DNA of 38,145 nt, from assembly GCA_965206395.1 (NCBI GenBank), contig CBDBJK010000021.1:1-38145 (forward strand), in the 5' to 3' direction. The notes below the pieces were generated by a model. The model ran no database searches, was not told the origin of the DNA, and worked only from the letters and a program-made list of their open reading frames with translations. The DNA comes from CBDBJK01 sp965206395 (GTDB taxonomy: Bacteria; Chloroflexota; Dehalococcoidia; Lucifugimonadales; CATOSD01). Below, one piece after another: positions 31,931-38,145 of this stretch. Position 1 is the stretch's first letter, and the number at the start of each line of letters is the position of its first letter. Position numbers and translations under genes: made by a program.

Positions 31931-32884
31931 ATGGATTCCGCTGTTCGCTCGTCTGTAGGCCAGGATTCGGTGGCCGATACTCAGCCAGAGCCATCGGTGA
32001 AGATACGCGACATCCTCAAGGCCACGCGCACCGTGTCCTTCGAGTTTTTCCCTCCAAAGACGGATGAAGGAATCCCGTCCGTGTTCAGAGCGATTGACCG
32101 ATTGAAGGGATACCGGCCCGACTTTGCGTCTGTCACTTACGGAGCCGGAGGCTCCACGCAGGCCCTGACAGAGGAAATCGTAGTCCGCATCAAGGCAGAA
32201 ACAAACCTGCTCCCTATGGCTCACTTAACCTGCGCCGCCCAGACAAAAGAGGCAGTTCACAACGTCTTGACACGATTAGAGCAGGCTGGCATCGAGAACA
32301 TAATCGCCCTGCGAGGAGACCCACCCGTCGGACAGGATAACTTTGTGCCCGTAGAGGGCGGCTTCGCCCACGCGACGGATTTGATCGAGCATATCAAGAG
32401 CAACTTCAAATTCGGCATCGCCGCCGCGTGCTATCCTGAAGCGCACGTCGAGTCCACGAACTCGCAGACAGACATGGACTTCACGAAGCGAAAGGTTGAT
32501 ACAGGAGCCGAATTCTTAATCACGCAGCTCTTTTACAATAACGACGACTTTTACGCCTTCCAAGAGAGGGCGCGAAAAGCCGGAATCGACGTACCCATAA
32601 TTCCGGGCATAATGCCTATTCTCAGTACTTCGCAGATACATAGGATCACCTCTTTGTGCGGCGCGAGCATTCCCTCAGAGCTTGACGCGCAGCTAGTAAA
32701 ACATGCCGACGATGACAAGGCCGTTCGTGAGATAGGGATAGAACACGCCACGAAGCAGGTGCGAGAGCTTTGGGACAACGGTGTGGATGGAGTCCACTTC
32801 TACGTTCTCAACAGAAGCTACTCGGTGTCCAAGGTGCTGCAAAACCTCGGCCTGCCCGACCACAGCGGCGACTCCTCGCAGTAG
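31931..32884 (+). CDS. metF: 5,10-methylenetetrahydrofolate reductase
   Basis: A 317-residue MetF, an FAD TIM-barrel enzyme that reduces methylene-THF to methyl-THF for methionine synthesis or one-carbon flow. Landmarks are VSFEFFPPKTDEG with the catalytic Glu38, FASVTYGAGGSTQALT, AHLTCAAQTKEAV, IIALRGDPPVG, FGIAAACYPEAH, FTKRKVDTGAEFLITQLFYN, IPIIPGIMPI-type text (VPIIPGIMPILS) and the closing GVDGVHFYVLNRS. Length and motifs are standard. The first 25 residues are variable. The ribosome-binding site (GGGGAC) is weak. The ABC ATPase gene begins 44 bases downstream in the same direction and may be co-transcribed. Confidence 0.95.
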   Translation: MDSAVRSSVGQDSVADTQPEPSVKIRDILKATRTVSFEFFPPKTDEGIPSVFRAIDRLKGYRPDFASVTYGAGGSTQALTEEIVVRIKAETNLLPMAHLTCAAQTKEAVHNVLTRLEQAGIENIIALRGDPPVGQDNFVPVEGGFAHATDLIEHIKSNFKFGIAAACYPEAHVESTNSQTDMDFTKRKVDTGAEFLITQLFYNNDDFYAFQERARKAGIDVPIIPGIMPILSTSQIHRITSLCGASIPSELDAQLVKHADDDKAVREIGIEHATKQVRELWDNGVDGVHFYVLNRSYSVSKVLQNLGLPDHSGDSSQ

Positions 32885-32927
32885 GCCATTCGGCCCTGAC
32901 AGGTCTGCGCTCCCAGGCTTCTGTATA

Positions 32928-33689
32928 ATGCAACTACACAAGCTATCGGGAGGGCAGGAGCGCATCAATCGCAACGACGACCGCGCAGCCCCACGTGAGC
33001 CGATTATCGAGCTGCGCGGGCTGACCAAGAGCTATCAGGAGGGCGAGCGCGAGCGCGTCGTCTTGCATGACGTGAGCTTGAGCATCGAACGAGGCGAGTT
33101 CATCGTCCTCCTCGGCAGAAGCGGCTCAGGCAAGTCCACGCTGCTCAACCTGATAAGCGGCATCGACCTGCCGACGACGGGCGAAGTGCTTATCGACTCC
33201 ACCAACTTGACGCACCTGTCCGAGAGAGGACGGACGCTCTTTCGCCGTAAACACATCGGCTTCGTTTTCCAGTTCTTCAACCTCATTCCAACGCTTACCG
33301 TAGAGGAAAACCTGCTTCTGCCGCTCGAATTGAACGGACAGGCAGGCAAGCAGGCGCGCCAAACAGCCCTGGAGACGCTGGACATGGTTGGTCTGGCTGA
33401 TAGGGCAAAGGACTTCACCGACCGGCTCTCGGGAGGCGAGCAGCAGCGAATTGCCATCGCGCGCGCCATCGTGCACGCGCCGCCGCTGATTCTGGCCGAT
33501 GAGCCTACGGGCAACCTTGACGCGGAGACTGGGCGCCTTGTAATCGACCTGCTCGAAGGCCTTACACGGCAAGGCGGCAAAACGATGCTCGTTGCTACCC
33601 ACAGCGCCGAGATTGCCGCCCTCGCCGACCGGGTATTCACCATTGATGGCGGTGGTCTGTTGGAGCGTTCGCCAGGAGTCGCTACATGA
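32928..33689 (+). CDS. ABC transporter ATPase (MacB/LolD/FtsE type)
   Basis: A 253-residue ATPase. Walker A is GRSGSGKST (63-71), the Q-loop is in FVFQFFNLIPTLT, the signature is LSGGE (167-171), Walker B is LILADEP (187-193) and the switch His is His225. The pattern (FQFFNLIPTLTVEENLLLPL) is typical of the LolD/MacB/YbbA group that pairs with FtsX-type permeases and does not import solutes. The N-terminus is extended by about 25 unusual residues. ATG at 32928 overlaps a TATAAT sequence, but no in-frame ATG, GTG or TTG lies between it and the domain. The stop overlaps the permease start by four bases (ATGA), so the two are translationally coupled. It drives the permease from the cytosolic face. 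Confidence 0.9.
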   Translation: MQLHKLSGGQERINRNDDRAAPREPIIELRGLTKSYQEGERERVVLHDVSLSIERGEFIVLLGRSGSGKSTLLNLISGIDLPTTGEVLIDSTNLTHLSERGRTLFRRKHIGFVFQFFNLIPTLTVEENLLLPLELNGQAGKQARQTALETLDMVGLADRAKDFTDRLSGGEQQRIAIARAIVHAPPLILADEPTGNLDAETGRLVIDLLEGLTRQGGKTMLVATHSAEIAALADRVFTIDGGGLLERSPGVAT

Positions 33690-36241
33690 GCCTCGTCCTC
33701 TGGCGTTCCAGCCTGCGTTACCTTTTCCGGCATCCCTGGCAGGTCAGCCTTTCCATTCTGGGAGTCGCGCTTGGCGTAGCCATCTTCGTGTCCATCGACC
33801 TTGCCAACCAGAGCGCAAAGCGCGCCTTCGCCCTTTCGACAGAAGCCGTCACGGGACAGGCCACGCATCAGATCACTGGCGGACCTGCTGGTCTCTCGGA
33901 AGAAGTCTACCACACGCTGCGAGTCGACAACAATGCCCGCGCAATCGCGCCTGTTGTAGAGGGATACGCTACGGCGACGGCATACTCCAGGCGCACCTTC
34001 CGACTGCTTGGCGTAGACCCGTTTGCCGAGGCCCTCTTTCGCCCTTACCTGAATCAGGCTAACGGCGGCACGAACGCCAACCTCGAAACATTCCTGACGC
34101 AGCCCGGAACGGCGCTGCTTGCTGTCGAGACAGCTAGAAGTATGAATCTGGCTATTGGCGACGCAATACCCGTCAGCGTTGGAGGCGTCAGGCAGACAGT
34201 GACGCTCGTTGGGCTGGTTCAGCCCGCCGACGACGTGAGCAGACAGGCCATCGAAAGCCTGCTAATCACCGACATCGCCACCGCGCAGGAACTGCTTGAC
34301 GCGCCAGGCCACCTCAGCCGCATAGACCTGATAATACCCGACGGGCCAACGGGAGACCGACTTTTGGGAAACATTCGCTCGCTGTTACCGCCGGGCGCGC
34401 AGGTTACACGATCCTCATCACGCACCGAGACCGTCGACCAGATGACGCGGGCCTTCGACATCAATCTCACGGCTTTGAGCCTCCTGGCCTTAGTCGTTGG
34501 CGTGTTTCTCATATACAACACCGTGACCTTCTCGGTAGTCAGGCGTCGCACGCTGATCGGCACACTGCGCGCCCTAGGCGTCACACGCCGCGAGATTTTC
34601 ACGCTCATATTGAGCGAGGCGTTGCTGATTGGCCTCGTCAGTTCAACGATTGGGGTAGCATTGGGTATCCTGCTAGGTCGCGGCCTCGTGCAGTTGATAA
34701 CTCAGACCATCAACGACATCTATTTTGTCGTCTCCGTGCGCGAGCTTGCGGTGCAGCCGCTTCTGCTCGTCAAGGGCGGCGCGTTGGGAGTGGCGGCGAC
34801 ACTCGTTGCGGCGGCAGTGCCCGCTTTCGAGGCGACGACAGTACCAACGCGAACCGCTCTCACACGCTCGTCGATAGAGACGGGCGTGCGCCGCACAATG
34901 CCTCGCACGACGTTCGTGGGCGCATTCGTCATGTCAGTCGGGCTGGCGCTGTTGATATTCTCAGGCAAAAACCTTCTGCTGAGCTTCATCGGCCTCTTTG
35001 CGATGGTCTTCGGATTTGCGATGCTCGTGCCCATGTTCACGACAGTTTTGATAGCCTTGCTGTCTTGGCTGATAGGACGTTCCCTTGGCCTAACGGGAGC
35101 TATGTCCGCGCGCGGCGTGTCCGCATCGTTGAGCCGCACGGCAGTCGCAATCGCCGCGCTCACGATTGCCGTAGCAACGACGGTAGGTATCGGCATCATG
35201 GTCAGCAGCTTTCGAGAAGGCGTAGTGAACTGGCTCGATGCCTCGCTTCAGGCCGACGTGTACGTCTCGCCGCCTACGCCTGTTTCCAGCCGGATAGAGG
35301 CTACGCTCGACTCCTCCGTCGTAGAGCGTTTGACTTCGGCCCTCGGCGTCGAAAGCGTCAGCTCATATCGGCGCACGAACGTCGATTCGCCCAACGGCCA
35401 GGTGGAGCTTGTCGCTCTGGGCATGACCTCCGAAGTATTCCGCAGACACCAGTTCACGGAGGGCGACCCTGCCTCCATCTGGCCCGGATTCCTGGAAGGC
35501 GAAGCGATAATAGTCTCCGAGCCATACGCCTACAACAACGACGTTGAGACAGGCGACTCTGTGCACCTTCTCACCAACCAGGGAATGCGCGACTTTCTCA
35601 TTGCGGGCGTCTTCAACGACTACAGCCCTGGGCAAGGTTTGGTGATGATGAGCCGGAGCGCTTACATGCGTTTCTGGGACGACGAAGGCATATCGTCACT
35701 TGGCATCTACGTTACGCCTGGAAGCGACCCTGAGGCCCTGATAGACTCGTTGCGCCGTCTTACCGGCCCCGATCAGGAGCTTGTAATCCGCTCGAACCGC
35801 ACGCTAAGAGATACGTCGCTTGAGGTGTTCGACCGCGCGTTTGCCATTACGTCGATCATGCGCGTCCTAGCGATGGTCGTGGCCTTCATCGGCGTGCTGA
35901 GCGCATTGATGGCCCTGCAACTGGAGCGTGCGAGAGAGATAGGCGTGCTGCGAGCGATCGGTTTCACGCCCCGGCAGGTCTGGGGACTGGTTACCTCGCA
36001 GACGGGACTGATGGGCCTCGTCGCGGGATTACTGGCGATGCCGGTCGGTATAGGCTTGGCAATAGGTCTGATATTCGTCGTCAATCGCCGTTCCTTCGGC
36101 TGGTCGATTCAGATGGAGATTGCGCCATCGATTCTGTTAGAGGGACTGGCCCTTGCGGTCATTGCCGCCATAATCGCGGGCCTGTATCCGGCGCTGAAAA
36201 TGGCGACGCTCTCAGTGGCGCAGGCGTTGCGCGAGGAGTAG
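33686..36241 (+). CDS. Long FtsX/MacB-type ABC permease
   Basis: An 851-residue permease with two FtsX units in one chain. Helix 1 is near residues 18-38 (WQVSLSILGVALGVAIFVSI), then a MacB-like extracytoplasmic domain (about 40-250). A first FtsX core follows (LLALVVGVFLIYNTVTFSVV, RRRTLIGTLRALGVTRREIF), then central helices, a second outside domain (about 520-720) and a second FtsX core (LAMVVAFIGVLSALMALQLE, REIGVLRAIGFTPRQVWG). This matches the long permeases that move lipids or lipoproteins or act as mechanotransmitters, comparable to AttF+AttG fused. It overlaps the ATPase gene by four bases. Substrate unknown. Confidence 0.85.
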   Translation: MSLVLWRSSLRYLFRHPWQVSLSILGVALGVAIFVSIDLANQSAKRAFALSTEAVTGQATHQITGGPAGLSEEVYHTLRVDNNARAIAPVVEGYATATAYSRRTFRLLGVDPFAEALFRPYLNQANGGTNANLETFLTQPGTALLAVETARSMNLAIGDAIPVSVGGVRQTVTLVGLVQPADDVSRQAIESLLITDIATAQELLDAPGHLSRIDLIIPDGPTGDRLLGNIRSLLPPGAQVTRSSSRTETVDQMTRAFDINLTALSLLALVVGVFLIYNTVTFSVVRRRTLIGTLRALGVTRREIFTLILSEALLIGLVSSTIGVALGILLGRGLVQLITQTINDIYFVVSVRELAVQPLLLVKGGALGVAATLVAAAVPAFEATTVPTRTALTRSSIETGVRRTMPRTTFVGAFVMSVGLALLIFSGKNLLLSFIGLFAMVFGFAMLVPMFTTVLIALLSWLIGRSLGLTGAMSARGVSASLSRTAVAIAALTIAVATTVGIGIMVSSFREGVVNWLDASLQADVYVSPPTPVSSRIEATLDSSVVERLTSALGVESVSSYRRTNVDSPNGQVELVALGMTSEVFRRHQFTEGDPASIWPGFLEGEAIIVSEPYAYNNDVETGDSVHLLTNQGMRDFLIAGVFNDYSPGQGLVMMSRSAYMRFWDDEGISSLGIYVTPGSDPEALIDSLRRLTGPDQELVIRSNRTLRDTSLEVFDRAFAITSIMRVLAMVVAFIGVLSALMALQLERAREIGVLRAIGFTPRQVWGLVTSQTGLMGLVAGLLAMPVGIGLAIGLIFVVNRRSFGWSIQMEIAPSILLEGLALAVIAAIIAGLYPALKMATLSVAQALREE

Positions 36242-36285
36242 TCAACCGGTATTCGGAGGAAAGGAACGTGGCTGGTTCTCAGCGG

Positions 36286-36315
36286 TTGACAATAGCGGAA
36301 GGGCATTCCTAGACT
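36286..36315 (+). promoter_or_regulatory. Candidate promoter for the DUF1330 and AttH-like genes
   Basis: A perfect TTGACA (36286-36291), an 18-base spacer and TAGACT (36310-36315), in the gap after the permease gene. The two downstream genes may therefore be transcribed independently of the ABC genes. Confidence 0.5.
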
Positions 36316-36384
36316 ATATCGCGCCGGTTGAAGATGCGAGTAACGGCGCGCAGCAGGCAGACGATATTATCGAAAGGAGCCTTG

Positions 36385-36672
36385 ATGTCAGGATATGTAA
36401 TCGTCGAACTGGATGTAACTGACCGGGAAGGATTCGCGGAGTATGTCAAACTTGTGCCGTCTATCATAGAAGCCTTCGGCGGCAAATACCTGGTGCGCGG
36501 CGGCAAATACGAGTCGATTGAGGGCGATTGGAACCCTAAACGTGTGGTCGTGCTGGAATTCGAGAGCGTCGAGCGGGCAAAGGAGATGTTCGAGTCCAAA
36601 GAGTACGCCCCGATCGCGGCAATACGCCATAGAACAGCCAAGAGCAACGTGATTATCGTCGAAGGAGCATAA
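36385..36672 (+). CDS. DUF1330 family protein
   Basis: A 95-residue protein with the DUF1330 pattern, a dimeric alpha/beta-barrel (ferredoxin-like) fold: GYVIVELDVTDREGFAEYVK, FGGKYLVRGGKYESIEGDWN, PKRVVVLEFESVERAKEMFE, SKEYAPIAAIRHRTAKSN. The family is common and its function is not established; no catalytic set is known. ATG at 36385 is chosen because AAAGGAG lies 7 bases upstream; the longer open frame from 36328 is ignored. The AttH-like gene follows after 18 bases, so the two form an operon, possibly together with the upstream ABC genes. Confidence 0.85.
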   Translation: MSGYVIVELDVTDREGFAEYVKLVPSIIEAFGGKYLVRGGKYESIEGDWNPKRVVVLEFESVERAKEMFESKEYAPIAAIRHRTAKSNVIIVEGA

Positions 36673-36690
36673 AGCTCGTCGAAGAGAACT

Positions 36691-37866
36691 ATGCCTAAAA
36701 GGGTCATAACATCCATCCTCGTACTGCTAGCCGTTGCCTTGCCTGCCGGAGGAGTGTACGCGCTCATCAAGTCGGGCGAGATTCCTGACATTCGCGCAGA
36801 GCTATCTGTCAGCGATGCCCTCAGCGTAGGCTCGTCGGAGGGGTTCGCCCGCGCTATAGAGACTCGCGCGTTCTCTTTCCCTGACGACCACGGCCCGCAC
36901 CCCGAATACAAGATCGAGTGGTGGTATTACACAGGCAACCTGGACTCGACTGAGGGGCGACACTTCGGCTTTCAGCTTACCTTCTTCAGGATCGCCCTCG
37001 TGCCTGAGCCAGCGGAGAGAGAATCGGCGTGGGCGGCATCCAATGTCTACACCTCACACTTCGCGCTCACCGATGTCGATGGAAATCGCTTCTACTCCTT
37101 CGAACGGTTCAGTCGGGACGGCTTACGGCTCGCCGGAGCGGAGGCGCAACCCTTTCGTGTCTGGCTGGAAAACTGGTCTGCCGAAGGCGTGGGAGGCGAT
37201 ACCTTTCCGGTGCGTCTGCAAGTCGCCGAGGGCGAAGTCGCCATCGACCTGACGCTCGAAAGCGCGAAGCCCCTGGTCTTGCAGGGCGACGGCGGCCTGA
37301 GCCAGAAGAGCGCGGGCGCGGGCAATGCTTCCTACTACTACTCGATGACTCGCCTGCCCACGAGCGGCATCGTACGAATCGGCGAAAGGTCTTTCGAGGT
37401 CGATGGCGTTAGCTGGATGGACCGCGAATGGAGTTCCACCGCCCTGTCGGACGAACAGGTAGGTTGGGACTGGTTCGCGCTACAGCTTTCCGACGGGCGC
37501 GAGATAATATTTTACCAGCTAAGGCTCCGCGACGGCAGTGTTGACCCATTCAGCGCGGGTACGCTCGTCAACGCCGATGGCTCGACGCGCGCGCTTTCGC
37601 TCGACGATGTGCAGATTGAGGTTCTCGACCACTGGAAGAGCGGAATCGACAGCACGGCCTATCCATCGCGCTGGCGAGTGCGTATCCCGTCCGCGTCTCT
37701 TGACCTGGATATCACGCCCTATACCAAGAATCAAGAGATGGACGTATCGGTGCGATACTGGGAGGGCGCGGTGCGCATTCGAGGCACGAACGACGGCGAG
37801 CCAATCAACGGCAGCGGCTATGTCGAGCTAACCGGATACAACGATGCTCGAAGCGGACGCTCGTAA
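36691..37866 (+). CDS. AttH/CrtC-like lipocalin-type protein
   Basis: A 391-residue exported protein. Residues 4-26 form a signal peptide or anchor (RVITSILVLLAVALPAGGVY). The two-domain CrtC/AttH lipocalin-like fold follows, with the hallmark YKIEWWYYTGNLDSTEGRHF (EWWYYTGNL at 76-84), FGFQLTFFRIAL and the second-domain hallmark SWMDREWSS with DWFALQLSDGREIIFYQLR. CrtC hydrates carotenoids. AttH-type proteins are encoded beside an ABC ATPase and FtsX-type permeases, as here, and their ligand is probably a lipid. The context favours an AttH-like lipid-handling role over carotenoid hydration, since no carotenoid gene is near. The start is ATG at 36691; the ribosome-binding site is weak (GAAGAG). 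Confidence 0.8.
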   Translation: MPKRVITSILVLLAVALPAGGVYALIKSGEIPDIRAELSVSDALSVGSSEGFARAIETRAFSFPDDHGPHPEYKIEWWYYTGNLDSTEGRHFGFQLTFFRIALVPEPAERESAWAASNVYTSHFALTDVDGNRFYSFERFSRDGLRLAGAEAQPFRVWLENWSAEGVGGDTFPVRLQVAEGEVAIDLTLESAKPLVLQGDGGLSQKSAGAGNASYYYSMTRLPTSGIVRIGERSFEVDGVSWMDREWSSTALSDEQVGWDWFALQLSDGREIIFYQLRLRDGSVDPFSAGTLVNADGSTRALSLDDVQIEVLDHWKSGIDSTAYPSRWRVRIPSASLDLDITPYTKNQEMDVSVRYWEGAVRIRGTNDGEPINGSGYVELTGYNDARSGRS

Positions 37867-37883
37867 GCGTCAGATTACAGTCC

Positions 37884-37896
37884 CTTTCTAACCCTG
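37884..37896. repeat. 13-mer shared with 15267-15279
   Basis: CTTTCTAACCCTG, identical to the arm after the hydrolase gene at 15267, here without a hairpin. Confidence 0.35.
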
Positions 37897-37931
37897 ACAA
37901 ATTCGGAATTCCCACTGTTATTGTTTCTCCA

Positions 37932-37960
37932 TTGACATCTTAAGTCGAACGTGTTACACA
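37932..37960 (+). promoter_or_regulatory. Promoter for the zinc-ribbon gene at the window edge
   Basis: A perfect TTGACA (37932-37937), a 17-base spacer and TACACA (37955-37960) with an extended TG (TGTTACACA). The leader to the ATG at 38076 would be about 110 bases; I see no regulatory fold in it. Confidence 0.65.
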
Positions 37961-38075
37961 AACTATTAAGACTATTGGTCACATACTCCATTATTCTTAG
38001 AACAATAGTCTGTGTCAAACTTAGCAAACTCAGAACCATGGATGTAATTGGACTGGCCCGATAAAGAAGTGTGTC

Positions 38076-38145
38076 ATGGCAGTTGCTAATTGCGCAAGTT
38101 GCGGGAGGCAGGTTAGCGCCCAGCTAATCGCATGTCCCGACTGCG
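38076..38145 (+). CDS. Zinc-ribbon protein, N-terminal fragment
   Basis: Only 23 codons are in the window: MAVANCASCGRQVSAQLIAC followed by PDC. CxxC...CxxC is a typical N-terminal zinc ribbon, often fused to a membrane segment or other domain in bacterial proteins. What follows lies outside the window, so the function cannot be told. No strong ribosome-binding site is seen. Confidence 0.6.
   Translation, partial: MAVANCASCGRQVSAQLIACPDC

Noticed and set aside
32928..32980. Second LSGGQ signature at the N-terminus of the ABC ATPase (KLSGGQERINR)
   Set aside because: It is outside the nucleotide-binding domain and without its neighbours; probably chance, although the start codon itself is somewhat uncertain.
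1..38145. tRNA, rRNA, riboswitch or CRISPR array
   Set aside because: No cloverleaf, conserved rRNA stretch, leader fold or regularly spaced direct repeats found by eye; a covariance-model scan would be decisive.

Overview
The window reads as bacterial chromosome from an uncultured Chloroflexota lineage, probably Dehalococcoidia/SAR202-like. This is inferred from the gene repertoire: MmgE/PrpD, F420-type LLM oxidoreductase, penicillin acylase, CocE hydrolase, a split transketolase, Thr/Pro-linker surface proteins and PD40 repeats. No rRNA or other marker gene confirms it. Genes lie on both strands in short operons. I see no tRNA, rRNA or CRISPR array.

Layout. (1) 1-12.0 kb is a decaying segment. 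It holds an aldo/keto reductase with two frameshifts (1-922), a Cys-less HesB-like protein, a Cys-rich 50-codon ORF, intact MmgE/PrpD and penicillin acylase genes facing each other over a hairpin, a CocE hydrolase with an amber codon at a conserved Trp, a complete IS3-family element (7456-8778), a gutted MFS gene, a PD40 surface protein, an AMP nucleosidase with one frameshift, and a remnant of a TrpB2-type tryptophan synthase beta gene. (2) 12.0-20.8 kb holds proB, an aldo/keto reductase/hydrolase pair, an LLM oxidoreductase, a small exported protein with a phage gp5/VgrG-like tail, a crotonase-fold protein, an MFS transporter and an Ntn hydrolase. (3) 20.8-22.7 kb is one minus-strand run of cyclase, cyclic-nucleotide-binding protein, ParD and ParE. 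(4) 23.1-31.6 kb holds a PH-like membrane protein, split transketolase, a putative zinc-protease lipoprotein divergent from a beta-propeller glycosidase-like gene, glnS and an amidohydrolase. (5) 31.9-37.9 kb holds metF, then an ABC ATPase and long FtsX-type permease, DUF1330 and an AttH/CrtC-like protein. The window ends inside a zinc-ribbon gene.

The genes suggest a scavenging heterotroph with many amide, ester and acyl hydrolases (penicillin acylase, CocE, C45-like Ntn hydrolase, alpha/beta hydrolase, amidohydrolase) plus oxidoreductases and transporters. Housekeeping functions (proB, glnS, metF, transketolase) are interspersed.

Two features recur between genes. One is a family of nested palindromes (outer CTCACCC/GGGTGAG arms around an inner CCTCTCC/GGAGAGG or CCTTCTCCC hairpin). 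The other is a set of promoters of the form TTGACN-17-TACACT or TATAAT, several with an extended -10 TG. The most unusual items are the cyclase/CNBD/ParDE run, the exported gp5-tail miniprotein, the Cys-rich ORF ending CCGHPGEPGC, and the concentration of broken genes around the insertion sequence.
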